Source: Verrucomicrobiia bacterium
Lineage (GTDB): Bacteria > Verrucomicrobiota > Verrucomicrobiia > Verrucomicrobiales > DEV007
Length of the DNA stretch: 64,000 bases
Assembly (NCBI GenBank): GCA_030427505.1
Contig: JAUICH010000014.1
Coordinates: forward strand, 1-64,000
Direction of reading: 5' to 3'
Numbering within the stretch: position 1 is the stretch's first letter; each line of letters starts with the position of its first letter. Below, piece by piece: positions 18,860-27,365 of the stretch. The notes beneath the pieces were generated by a model that saw only the letters and a program-made list of their open reading frames with translations, was not told the DNA's origin and ran no database searches. Made by a program: the position numbers and the translations under genes.

Positions 18860-19438
18860 CTACTCGCGAGTGTATTTGTCGGCGGACTCTTCTGCAGCCT
18901 TGCGGGCCAGGGCTTCGCGAATGGCGCGGGCGCGTTCCTCAGCCATACGGGCGGCCTTAATGACGCGGGCGCGTTCCGCTGCGCTAATGCTTTTCAGCCG
19001 GTCCAGGGCCTGCGCCTCCGTTTCCCCGGCGGGCCGGTAGCCCAGCCTCGCCAGGGAAAGGCGGGCGATTTCTTCGCGGCGGTCCGGGTCCTGGATGAAG
19101 GCGGTGGGCGGAGCCGGGGCGAGTTCCCTCGCCACCTCAGCCACGGCGGGCAGCAGGTTGTCCTTGGCGCGGGCGATTTCCTGGAATGACTCGTCCGCCA
19201 GCAGCCAGGCGAGCAGCAGGGCCACGGACAGGCGGCCGCGCTCGTTCGGGTGCTGGACTTTCAGGTCCGCCAACACGTCGGTGTCCGGCACGTGGCCGTA
19301 GCGGCGCGCCAGGTCGGCGAGCACGGCCAGGACATCAACTACCCCACGGCCTCCGGCGATGGGGGTCATGAGAAACTCCTCCGGCGTTTCGGTAATGCGC
19401 CGCAGCAGGACTTCGAGAGGTGGGCCTTCGTCTTTCAT
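18860..19438 (-). CDS. Small helical protein of the MoxR operon
   Basis: A 192-aa soluble protein of unknown function. The sequence is mainly helical. An N-terminal part (LEVLLRRITETPEEFLMTPI) precedes a conserved-looking LLLAWLLADESF core, and the C-terminal half is rich in Ala/Arg/Glu (AERARVIKAARMAEERARAI), likely a long helix or coiled coil. The ATG overlaps the stop of the radical SAM gene by 4 nt. It could be the adaptor or substrate-presenting partner of the radical SAM enzyme, but this is context only. No family was recognised. Confidence 0.6.
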   Translation of the reverse strand: MKDEGPPLEVLLRRITETPEEFLMTPIAGGRGVVDVLAVLADLARRYGHVPDTDVLADLKVQHPNERGRLSVALLLAWLLADESFQEIARAKDNLLPAVAEVARELAPAPPTAFIQDPDRREEIARLSLARLGYRPAGETEAQALDRLKSISAAERARVIKAARMAEERARAIREALARKAAEESADKYTRE

Positions 19439-20427
19439 GAAAGTGGGGCGGGCGCGAACTTCTGGAAAACCTGCGTGCTTAGACAGTCATCGCAAGCCCG
19501 GGAACGGCGGCAACGCTGCGCCTGGGCGAATCTTTCCGCGGGCGGTTCCCAGGAACTGGCACTGAGTTCTTCCAGCGGAATGCCGTAGTCGGCTCCCGTG
19601 AAGCCGCAGGGAGAGACCCGGCCGGTTTCATCAATGAAAAGGAACCGCTTTCCAGGGCCGCAATCGGACACGACAAGCGGTTCGCCGCGAGTGCTGGCCG
19701 CCATGCGGGCTAAGTATGCGCCACCGCCGAGCAGCCGGACGCCCAGGCTCGCCAAGTGATCCCGCAGGCTCGGCCATTCAGAACGCAGCCGGTCGACCTG
19801 CTCTGGGAGAAGGCGGTTGGAGGGGTAGAACTCCGGACGGTCCGCGCCGCCGAGTTGATTGCAGGTGATCTCCCGGATGCCCCAGGAGGCCAGTTCCAGG
19901 CAGAGTTCCGCGAAATTGTCGATGGTGCCGCGCATGAGGACCACATTGGCGCGAAGTAGCAGCACGGAACCGGCTTCGTTGATTTCGGTAGCAAGCCGCG
20001 TCACGTCCCGCCGGACTTGGGCAAACAGTCCGGCGCGTCCGCGCAGAGCGTCGTGGGTGGACTCCAGAGCATCCACGCTGATGGTGAGCTCTGCGTAATG
20101 CCGAATGAGGTGCTCGCGAATGGCGCTCCGGGCGAGTGGCGTTCCATTGGTCGTGGTGCTAAGGCGGATGCCCAGACCATGGTAGTGGCGGGAGAGCTCC
20201 GCCAGGGGCGGCCAAAGCAGGGGTTCGCCTCCTAACCAACTAACCAGGACGGTGCGGCCGGTTTCATGGCTCCATTGCGCGATTTGCGGGGCAGTCCGTG
20301 CGATCAATTCCGCATCCGCCTCGGGACGCGGGATGGAAAGCGTGCGATCATAGGCGCAAAAGGGGCACGCCAGATTGCAGCGGGTGGTGACGCGCCAGAC
20401 GATGATGAGGGGAAGGGGCTCCGTCAT
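19435..20427 (-). CDS. Radical SAM / SPASM-type enzyme
   Basis: A 330-aa radical S-adenosylmethionine enzyme. The 4Fe-4S motif is C17-x3-C21-x2-C24 (TTRCNLACPFCAYD), and a GGEP motif (WLGGEPLLWP) binds the SAM amino group. The C-terminal part has a SPASM-like cysteine set (SDCGPGKRF, SPCGFTG, RCRRSRACDDC), which implies extra iron-sulfur clusters, as in peptide-maturing and sulfatase-maturing enzymes. It lies in the coupled MoxR-vWA operon, overlapping both neighbours by 4 nt. It may modify a peptide or protein substrate handled by the ATPase/vWA pair. No small precursor peptide gene was recognised nearby. Confidence 0.85.
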   Translation of the reverse strand: MTEPLPLIIVWRVTTRCNLACPFCAYDRTLSIPRPEADAELIARTAPQIAQWSHETGRTVLVSWLGGEPLLWPPLAELSRHYHGLGIRLSTTTNGTPLARSAIREHLIRHYAELTISVDALESTHDALRGRAGLFAQVRRDVTRLATEINEAGSVLLLRANVVLMRGTIDNFAELCLELASWGIREITCNQLGGADRPEFYPSNRLLPEQVDRLRSEWPSLRDHLASLGVRLLGGGAYLARMAASTRGEPLVVSDCGPGKRFLFIDETGRVSPCGFTGADYGIPLEELSASSWEPPAERFAQAQRCRRSRACDDCLSTQVFQKFAPAPLS

Positions 20428-22229
20428 GCTAGGTGCACTCCTTTCCTGCGTTCGTCGCCATACTGGCGCTGACTGAAGGCCCGGGCAAAGTCCACCAATT
20501 GATCCCAGGTAGAGACGGAATGCACATCCCAGCCCTGCTCGTCACGCGCGCGCTTGATGTCCCGGTAGGCGCCATTCGAGTTCGCGTAGGTTTCCCATTG
20601 CCCATACAGGTTAAGCACCATGGTGCCGCCACCCCGGCCGTTTTCGAGCGCCATGGCGCTAATGTCCCAGCCCGAGTTCGCCAATTCATCCTGGAAGAAC
20701 AAGGTGTTCACTCCGTCGTCGGAAATGATCAGGATGTGCACCGGCCGGTCTGCCGGGGTACGCTTGGCGAAGGTCTTCCGCAAAACGTGAATGGGAAAGG
20801 CGGTGGCCCCGCCGAAGTAACCCGTCATGACGCGGAGGATGGTGTCCTCTTCGCGGACGAAGCCCGGCGTGCTGGTAAACTGGCTGGTGCCGCTCCAGAG
20901 CGTGGCCTGCACGCGGGACCCGGCACGGAGCGCGGACAGGCAGATGATGGCTCCGGCGAGGGCCGGATAGGAGATTGAATGCTGTGGATTCGCCATGGAA
21001 CCGGAGCTGTCGATGTAGATGTCCAGGTCGATGGGTTCCGACCGGGGCCGGTCTCCCTCCTCGGTGCCATACACCCTGCGCATGGTGGTCAGGCCGGGAA
21101 CGATTTGTGGGCTTGTCAGGATAGACTGCATCCAGTCCAGCGCATCGAGCGGATCTCCGAGATTCCACGCTTCCAGCCCTTCGGGAAGGACATCGTAGGT
21201 CGCGGGCAGAGGAAGCGAGGGGAAGGGCACCAGGTGAGGCCGGGCCTGCTCACGGTAGTAGCGCACCGCGACATCGTGATCGGAAAGGGTAAGGCCCGCG
21301 GCCCGGAGAAGCTGGCCGTATTCAAAGGGCTGCCGGGCCTGGCCCTGCGAAGAAACCGTGACCTTTGCGTTTTCGGGACTGTCCCTGGTTTCGGAATCCT
21401 TACTGTCTCCCGAGTCCAGCTCATCGGCCAGGGCAGGATCGAGCGCCGGGTGGATGATGCCGTCGAGTTCATCAGGGTCCAGGTTCGTGAGCCCGTCAGG
21501 CTCGCCGCCCTCTCCCGCGCATCGGGTGTCGTGAACCATGGCCATGAGTTTGGCGGAATCCTTGTCCTTCAGCAGATAGGGCAGCAGCAGGCAGGCGAAG
21601 CGCCCCGCGCCAGCCATCCAGTCCCGTGCATACGCGCGAATGAGACGGGCCCCGAGCAGGGCGTCGCCGTCCAGGGCCTCGCCGGTCGTTCCCGACAGCG
21701 TACCGGGGTCCAGCCGCCAGAGGTTTTCGTAAATGCGCATGTAAAGCCGCCAGACAGAGCCTGGCTTACTATCTGTGTTCATGCGCCGATAGACCTCGTC
21801 CATTCGCAGGCCGGCGCTCCGCTGGAGGCGATCATTAATGAGCAGGTCAGTATAGAGGTTCGCCACCATGGGTGCTTCGTTTTCGATGGTGGGCAGCCCT
21901 CGGCGGATACGGGCCAGCAGGCGGGCGTGATCGGTCAGGTTGGCGGGGGCCAGCACGTGGTGACCAATCTCATGAGCCAGCACTTCCACCGGCAAATCAC
22001 TCACGTGGGCGTTCTTCACCGCGCGTAAGTTGATGACGACGGCCAGGTCGGCCAGGCGAATCATGGCGAAGCTTTCCGTCAGGCCTTCTTGCGCGGCGTG
22101 CTGGTGGCTCAGGCAGAAGACCGGTGCCCGCAGCCGGGTATAGCGGCTCCAGGTCTCCAGCGCCTTTGTCCAGGCGGCGGCCCATTGCTCATGCATTTCC
22201 TGCAAGTACTCTGGCGGGCTGGCGGTCAT
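20424..22229 (-). CDS. vWA-domain protein with HEIGHH metallopeptidase-like region
   Basis: A 601-aa partner of the MoxR ATPase. The N-terminal half contains VEVLAHEIGHHVL (HExxH at residues 86-90) inside a peptidase-like helical region, so it could bind zinc. An acidic, Asp/Ser-rich linker follows (about 270-310). The C-terminal vWA domain carries an intact MIDAS: DIYIDSSGSM (about 404-413), later ATLWSGTSQF and IISDDGVN. No membrane helix is present. The 4-nt overlaps with the upstream third-component gene and the downstream radical SAM gene argue for co-translation. vWA proteins of this class (ViaA, NorD, CbbO types) recruit targets to MoxR ATPases. Confidence 0.85.
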   Translation of the reverse strand: MTASPPEYLQEMHEQWAAAWTKALETWSRYTRLRAPVFCLSHQHAAQEGLTESFAMIRLADLAVVINLRAVKNAHVSDLPVEVLAHEIGHHVLAPANLTDHARLLARIRRGLPTIENEAPMVANLYTDLLINDRLQRSAGLRMDEVYRRMNTDSKPGSVWRLYMRIYENLWRLDPGTLSGTTGEALDGDALLGARLIRAYARDWMAGAGRFACLLLPYLLKDKDSAKLMAMVHDTRCAGEGGEPDGLTNLDPDELDGIIHPALDPALADELDSGDSKDSETRDSPENAKVTVSSQGQARQPFEYGQLLRAAGLTLSDHDVAVRYYREQARPHLVPFPSLPLPATYDVLPEGLEAWNLGDPLDALDWMQSILTSPQIVPGLTTMRRVYGTEEGDRPRSEPIDLDIYIDSSGSMANPQHSISYPALAGAIICLSALRAGSRVQATLWSGTSQFTSTPGFVREEDTILRVMTGYFGGATAFPIHVLRKTFAKRTPADRPVHILIISDDGVNTLFFQDELANSGWDISAMALENGRGGGTMVLNLYGQWETYANSNGAYRDIKRARDEQGWDVHSVSTWDQLVDFARAFSQRQYGDERRKGVHLA

Positions 22230-23194
22230 CCCTTGGTTTGAAAGAACAGCAGGGCGTGGGTAAAAGCCGTGGTCACGGCCAGGGTGGAACCGTCCGTGGC
22301 GAGGCTGGTCGCCTCGCCGTAGTCAGGTGGTAGCGTTAGTCCGTTCAAAGCCGAACGGTCCGGCCGGGAGGGTGGGGGGACGGACTCGCCCGTCAGCCGG
22401 TGAAAGGTCGCGCCGAAAGCGTCAGCGGTCACGATCCACTGATCGTCTCCACTGGTGGCGATCCAGTGGCCGTGAGCATGCACCACTTTGGGCGGAGCGA
22501 TGAAAGGACCACCGAAACCGCGGAAGGACCCCGTGCGCGCGACAATCTTCCCAGGCTCCGTGGAGTGATCCGGATGATACCAGGGATCGGAGCTTAGCTT
22601 TTCGAGTAGAGTGGTGGGGTTGCCGTCCGCCACTCCCAGCGCGGCGTGGACGAGTGGCGCTGGAAGTCGCTTGGCGACGTTCAGCGCGCCTTCCCGGTAG
22701 TGCGCCAGCCCGCTGCGCCACGCGGCTACCTGACCCGCCTGCAAGAGTGAGCTGACATCCCCGGCCAGCGGGGCAGCTTTTTTCATCAGGGCAATCCATC
22801 CCTCCGGCCTCGCGTCCGGCGTGGAGGCCAGGTGATGCATGGCATTGCTTAGGGAACCGATGACCCGCCGCGGATCTTCCGCCACCAGGGCGGGCACGGC
22901 GGTCAGGACGGTCTGCCAGGTTTCGTCCATCCACGGGTGGCGGGCGCGAGGCCCGGCAAAACCACGGGCCACCAGTTCCAGCCCTGCCTCCCAGACCGCC
23001 TGACCGGTTTCCACCACAGGGAAGACCTTTTCCACCGCGGTTACCACGGGATCTCCACAGTGGCGCAGGAACTCGAAATACGGTTCGGTTTCCAGTTCCG
23101 GAAATTCCCGCCGCATGAGGGTGAAGCGGGCATTGATCTCTTCGCGGCAGGCCCGCAGGACGGCGGCGAAGGCGGGGCTGATAGGTTCGTTCAC
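22226..23194 (-). CDS. Third component of the MoxR-vWA unit (unknown)
   Basis: A 322-aa protein read from the GTG at 23194; the longer open frame up to 23440 lies inside the MoxR gene. The N-terminal ~200 residues are helical (FAAVLRACREEINARFTLMR; RVIGSLSNAMHHLAST; GQVAAWRSGLAHYREGAL). The C-terminal part is beta-rich with repeated short blades (GFGGPFIAPPKVVHAHGHWI; DQWIVTADAFGATFHRLTG), like a partial beta-propeller. MoxR-vWA ternary systems carry a third, poorly conserved component in this position, some with beta-propellers (bpX); this gene is a candidate member. The GTG overlaps the MoxR stop by 4 nt. No enzymatic motif is seen. Confidence 0.6.
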   Translation of the reverse strand: MNEPISPAFAAVLRACREEINARFTLMRREFPELETEPYFEFLRHCGDPVVTAVEKVFPVVETGQAVWEAGLELVARGFAGPRARHPWMDETWQTVLTAVPALVAEDPRRVIGSLSNAMHHLASTPDARPEGWIALMKKAAPLAGDVSSLLQAGQVAAWRSGLAHYREGALNVAKRLPAPLVHAALGVADGNPTTLLEKLSSDPWYHPDHSTEPGKIVARTGSFRGFGGPFIAPPKVVHAHGHWIATSGDDQWIVTADAFGATFHRLTGESVPPPSRPDRSALNGLTLPPDYGEATSLATDGSTLAVTTAFTHALLFFQTKG

Positions 23195-24777
23195 TGCGTC
23201 CGGAGCCAGTTCAGGTAGTTGGTGTAGCGCTGGTGGAAATACTTCAGCTGCAGGAGATCGTCGTAGAGATGGCCGTAGAGCTTGCGGCCCTTGGTCAGTT
23301 CCATGATGTGCCGTTCGATGGTGACGAGACGGGCGCGCACCTCGCGTTCCGTTACGCCGCTGAGACCCTTGTGGAAGAGGCGCTTCATGTCCGCGACAGG
23401 ATCGTCGCGGTCGAGATCCAGTTGATCGTACTCCGCGCAACTCAGGTCAAAGAGCCGCCGTAGCCAGCCGACGCGGTCCGTGCGGAAAACGCCGTTACCC
23501 GCCGCTTCAAAGAAGGGCGCGTCCGGGTCCTGCACCAGCTTGTCGAACAGGACAAAGCCCAGGATGTGGCGGAGGTCCTCCAGGCTGACGGCGACCGAGC
23601 CCCGGAAGTAAGCCAGTGCCTTGGAGAAATGGATGAGCGTCATCAGGCTGCGAACCGACAGGCCGTTGACCGTCTGGCAACCCAAGTCCTTGAGCCGGTC
23701 GCGGCCTGTGTCCCGGGCGGTGAGCAGGTGCCATTCCACGCCCGCGAGCCGGGCGGTGTCCTTGGTCTTGTACTCAAACTGATCCGCCGCCGCGTCGCAG
23801 AACTCGAATTGGCTGGCAAAAAATTCCAGGCGCCGCCGCACGGGTTCGGTGAATTCCACGGCCAGGATTTCGTCCTGGAGCCGGTCGAGTTCCGCCTCCG
23901 TGAAGATGATCTGCCGGGGAACCACGTCTTCCGGCCGGATGCGTTCCTCGATGCGGTTCAGCAGGTCAGACAGGAAACGCGGGTTGAAGGAAAGGGCCTG
24001 CACCACGACGTCTATCCGGTCGCGGAGCGCTTCAATGACCTGGTAGGTGCCGCCGCCCCGGTCATCATTCGCGGTGAGGAACCAGGCCGCGTCCGGGCAC
24101 TCGTGGATCTGGTCGAACATCTCCGCGTAGTTGTCCCCCATCACGGTGAGCAGCGCGCTCTGCGTGCGGGTGGGGATGCGGTTGTATTCGTCGATGACCT
24201 TGACTCGCATGCTCAGCCACTGCCTCCACGCGATGCGAATGTCCTGCACGCTCTGAGCCGCGACGAGGTCCGCGGGCAGGGGATTGCCCAGGAGATCCGC
24301 GATGGTCATCTGCGGGTGTCCGTGCAGCATGGTACGGCGGACATCCTTGGGAGGGTAACCCGCCAGCACGCCCATGAGCAGGGCGCTGGCCGTCTTGCCC
24401 CGGCCAGGGCCGCCGATGAAAAGACACTTCCGCCGCGTGGCAAAAGTCAGCAAAGGAAGTAGGACATAGCTGGAGTAACTCTGCGCGGAGGGCAGCGTCA
24501 GGCGGCTTTTGGCGTCACCCACGTTGAAGACCTGCGGCGGCTCGGCATTGAACTCAATGTCATAGTGGGGGCTGATGATGGCCGTGTTGACGATCCAGAA
24601 GTAAGCCTGACGCAGCTTTTCATCCAGGCGCAGGCCCTCGCTTCCTGCCGCGGTGCCGTCTGCCTCCGGTACCGGGCCGCTGTAGAGATCCGCGATGTCA
24701 AAGTGCCGCGGGAGCTGCCCTTGGTTCGGATTCGTGGGCGCGGCGGACACCCGTTGAAAGAAATCTTTGAAGGCCAT
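23191..24777 (-). CDS. MoxR-family AAA+ ATPase
   Basis: A 528-aa AAA+ ATPase and the first gene of the six-gene operon. Walker A is GGPGRGKT (residues 122-129), Walker B VKVIDEYNRIP with the sensor-1 Asn in WFLTANDD, and a LLGNPLP loop lies between them as in MoxR/RavA proteins. The C-terminal lid contains LSVRSLMTLIHFSKALAYFR, typical of the MoxR helical lid. About 100 residues precede the Walker A motif, longer than in minimal MoxR (~330 aa). Such ATPases work with vWA partners to remodel proteins or insert metal cofactors. The promoter for the operon should lie in 24778-24950. Confidence 0.9.
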   Translation of the reverse strand: MAFKDFFQRVSAAPTNPNQGQLPRHFDIADLYSGPVPEADGTAAGSEGLRLDEKLRQAYFWIVNTAIISPHYDIEFNAEPPQVFNVGDAKSRLTLPSAQSYSSYVLLPLLTFATRRKCLFIGGPGRGKTASALLMGVLAGYPPKDVRRTMLHGHPQMTIADLLGNPLPADLVAAQSVQDIRIAWRQWLSMRVKVIDEYNRIPTRTQSALLTVMGDNYAEMFDQIHECPDAAWFLTANDDRGGGTYQVIEALRDRIDVVVQALSFNPRFLSDLLNRIEERIRPEDVVPRQIIFTEAELDRLQDEILAVEFTEPVRRRLEFFASQFEFCDAAADQFEYKTKDTARLAGVEWHLLTARDTGRDRLKDLGCQTVNGLSVRSLMTLIHFSKALAYFRGSVAVSLEDLRHILGFVLFDKLVQDPDAPFFEAAGNGVFRTDRVGWLRRLFDLSCAEYDQLDLDRDDPVADMKRLFHKGLSGVTEREVRARLVTIERHIMELTKGRKLYGHLYDDLLQLKYFHQRYTNYLNWLRTQ

Positions 24778-24950
24778 GCGCGTTCATACCATTCCGCCTG
24801 ACAGACGGCCAGCCCTCTGGCCTGGTTTTGTCAGATCTGGAAAACCCGGATCGCCCGCGAAGGGCCCATGAGTCTGGAAGCCAGGCCTTTGGCTAGATAC
24901 TTAGATCCGCCAGCGAGTGGCGGACCTCATTCTCAGCTGAGAGGACCGGC
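24778..24950. other. Intergenic region upstream of the MoxR operon, with hairpins
   Basis: It holds two inverted repeats: GGCCAG-CCCT-CTGGCC followed by TGGTTTTG (near 24809-24832) and TCCGCCA-GCGAG-TGGCGGA (near 24907-24925). The second could be the terminator of the upstream minus-strand jacalin gene's neighbour or an operator for the MoxR operon. No -10/-35 pair was convincing. Confidence 0.4.
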
Positions 24951-25811
24951 TCAATTGCTGTTGACCCGCTCCTGAGCCAGGGCCTTCGCCTGGGCTGGCC
25001 AGGCGGCGGCTTCCTTGGCCCGGAAAGTCGCGCCGGACTTCTTCAGAGCCTCGCGGAGATCTGCTTGGGTACAATTGGCCAGCTTGGCGAAGGAGTCGAT
25101 CCCAGCGGCTACCAGAGCTTCTCCGGACTTGGGACCTATGCCTTTAATGCGGAGCAAATCGTCGGGCGGGACAGTGGCTTTGACCGCTTTCCCGTTCTTG
25201 GGCGCCTTCGGCAAGGCCGTGGCTTTCGGTTTCGCCTTGCTGGTCTTGGTAGGCGGAGACTTTGCGCCAGTAGCTTTGGACGCCGCGGGCGTTGCGGAGG
25301 TAGGCTTGGCCGCCGCCTTCGGTTTCGATTTGGCCGGTTTCTTTGGCTTCTTCCCTTCCATTGAGAAGCGAGGCTTGGCGAGAAGCCCCAGAGAATCCAC
25401 GTAGCACTCGGCCCGTCCGGCCAGGCCGCGGATCTCGAAATCTTTCTCTACCTTCATGTAGAAGGGCTGGCCGCCCTGGCCGCCATAGACGGGAGAGGAG
25501 CGCATATTGGTATGAAACTGAATGCAGTCCAGGTACCAGCCTGCCCGGCCGCTGACAGCCAGGAGGTATTCGCCCTGCTTTAGGGTAAAGACGTGCCGTT
25601 CGCCACCCTCTCCACCCACCAGGGGAAAGGAATTCTTCTTATTGGACGGGGTCTTGTAGACCAGTTGGATGCCATCCACATAGTCGCAGCAATGGATGAC
25701 GATCTCGCTGACGCGGGACTTGTCCGGGACGAGTTGCTCGGGAAACGGTCTGCCACCCGCTCCGCCGACGGGCCCGAGGGTGGTAAAGCCATTTTCTGCG
25801 GTGTTTCGCAT
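24951..25811 (-). CDS. Jacalin-like lectin fused to helix-hairpin-helix domain
   Basis: A 286-aa protein in three parts. Residues 1-146 look like a jacalin-related beta-prism lectin: FTTLGPVGGAGGRPF opening, a middle FPLVGGEGGERHVFTLKQGE strand pair, and YGGQGGQPFYM later, each with the GG-x-GG turns of the fold. Residues ~150-215 are a Lys/Ala/Pro linker (KPKKPAKSKPKAAAKP). Residues ~217-286 are a helix-hairpin-helix domain (LLRIKGIGPKSGEALVAAGI, then SFAKLANCTQADLREALKKS) of the DUF4332-like type. No signal peptide is present. A sugar-binding fold joined to a DNA-binding-type HhH is unusual. The gene is isolated on its strand. Confidence 0.75.
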   Translation of the reverse strand: MRNTAENGFTTLGPVGGAGGRPFPEQLVPDKSRVSEIVIHCCDYVDGIQLVYKTPSNKKNSFPLVGGEGGERHVFTLKQGEYLLAVSGRAGWYLDCIQFHTNMRSSPVYGGQGGQPFYMKVEKDFEIRGLAGRAECYVDSLGLLAKPRFSMEGKKPKKPAKSKPKAAAKPTSATPAASKATGAKSPPTKTSKAKPKATALPKAPKNGKAVKATVPPDDLLRIKGIGPKSGEALVAAGIDSFAKLANCTQADLREALKKSGATFRAKEAAAWPAQAKALAQERVNSN

Positions 25812-25978
25812 TTTGAGATCTATTAGAATTACAAGATATCGAGAGGCTCTTAAGGAAGTCTGAGCAACCCGTATGCCAAATGGATTCGTGTGAATTTTTC
25901 GCCGATTTGGCTAAGCAATCATCGTCCAACGGGAAACGATTGCCGCCGGTTTGACATCGGCACAGACGGCCGGTTCCC

Positions 25979-27253
25979 CTAAACTTTCGGGTCTCCCCAA
26001 TTGGGTAGGAAAGCCTTGATAAGCTCCGCCTTTTCCTGAATGAGCAGCCACTCCGCCTGAAGGCGCTTTTCGAGCGTTTCGAACACGTCCCTTTCGTGCT
26101 GCGCTGGCCCATTGTCAATAGCCCGCTGGTAGACATCCAGCATCCTTTTCGCGCAGTGTATCCGGTCGAATTCGGTGGCTCGTTGGCGCGCGCCGGAGGT
26201 GAGGCGGTCCCGCAAGGCGGCGTCTTGGTACAGCCGGGACAGAGCGGTGATAAACTCGTCTAGAGCCGCGTGCTCCGGCACCAGCAACCCAGATTGTTCG
26301 TGTTCCACGATGTCCTTCGGTCCGGTGGCATTCAGCGCCACCACGGGGGTGCCCGCCGCCATGGCCTCGATGATGACGATTCCCTGAGTATCGCTGTGGG
26401 AGGCGAAGGCAAAGCAATCCATGGCCGCGTAAACCTCCGCTACCTGATTGTGCGGCAGAGCGTCCAGCAGAGTGAGGCGGGACTCCAGGCCAGCCTTTCG
26501 GAAGGTCCGCTCGATGTCCTGGACCGATTCTCCTTCTCCAGTGAAAAGGGCCCGGGTATTGGGGAACTGTTGGACAAACCGTGCAGTCGCCTCAGCCAGG
26601 TAGGAAATATTTTTTGCCGGGATCAGGCGGCCCAGGTGTCCGACGACAAATTCGTCTTGGCCGATTCCATTCCGCTCCCGGAAGGCCGCGCCGTCTCCGC
26701 CCTTGAAATAGTCAATCTCAATCCCCGTGGGAACCACCTCAATCGGGACCGTGGCGCCGCGTTGGCGGATGATGTCCGCGATGCTCTGGGTGGGCGCAAT
26801 AACCAGGTCGCAACAGTTGGCGTAGGCCACGGAAATGGCCTTGGCGGCGCGTTCCAGGCCTTCCATCTCCAACTTCAGGCCCTGCGTGTAGCGTTCGTAG
26901 AGGGTGTGGTGGGTGAAGATCAGGGGCAAACCCGCGGAGCGGGCTTTCCGCAGGGCGGTGTCACCCAGCATGAAGGGCTGGTGGCTGTGGACGATGTCGG
27001 GTGAAAATTCCTCCAGCCGGTCGCTCAAGGCTGGGGGAAAGGGCAGCTTCACCGAAAACTCGCTGCCATAGAAATTCTTTACCGCCGGCAGCCGGCAGAC
27101 GAGTTCGTCGGATTCCTCCGCTCCGGCGAACTCTGGCGTTACCACCAGGGTCCGGTGCCCGAGATGGCGAAAATCTTCCGTGAAAGTGGCGATCGATCTT
27201 TCTATGCCACCGATCATCGGGGCATAGGTATTGGTGAACATAACGATGTTCAT
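25979..27253 (-). CDS. GT4-family glycosyltransferase
   Basis: A 424-aa GT-B fold retaining glycosyltransferase. The N-terminal acceptor domain opens with MNIVMFTNTYAPMIGGIERS, and HSHQPFMLG follows. The C-terminal donor domain has VGHLGRLIPAKNISYLAEA and the E-x7-E signature in SHSDTQGIVIIEAMAAGTP. It resembles diacylglycerol and phosphatidylinositol mannosyl/glucosyl transferases, so a lipid or lipopolysaccharide precursor is a plausible acceptor, but the substrate is unassigned. It acts at the cytoplasmic face of the membrane. It is preceded by the gspG-like gene on the same strand (112-nt gap), with no overlap. Confidence 0.87.
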   Translation of the reverse strand: MNIVMFTNTYAPMIGGIERSIATFTEDFRHLGHRTLVVTPEFAGAEESDELVCRLPAVKNFYGSEFSVKLPFPPALSDRLEEFSPDIVHSHQPFMLGDTALRKARSAGLPLIFTHHTLYERYTQGLKLEMEGLERAAKAISVAYANCCDLVIAPTQSIADIIRQRGATVPIEVVPTGIEIDYFKGGDGAAFRERNGIGQDEFVVGHLGRLIPAKNISYLAEATARFVQQFPNTRALFTGEGESVQDIERTFRKAGLESRLTLLDALPHNQVAEVYAAMDCFAFASHSDTQGIVIIEAMAAGTPVVALNATGPKDIVEHEQSGLLVPEHAALDEFITALSRLYQDAALRDRLTSGARQRATEFDRIHCAKRMLDVYQRAIDNGPAQHERDVFETLEKRLQAEWLLIQEKAELIKAFLPNWGDPKV

Positions 27254-27365
27254 GAGTTGGGGAGCAGCCGGGTTGACTTACGGACGATACGAATGTCCGA
27301 AAAGTCCCGATGCGCAAGCCACGCCGCTCCCTTTGGCAAGCGCCAGGAAGATCCGCTGATTGTCT

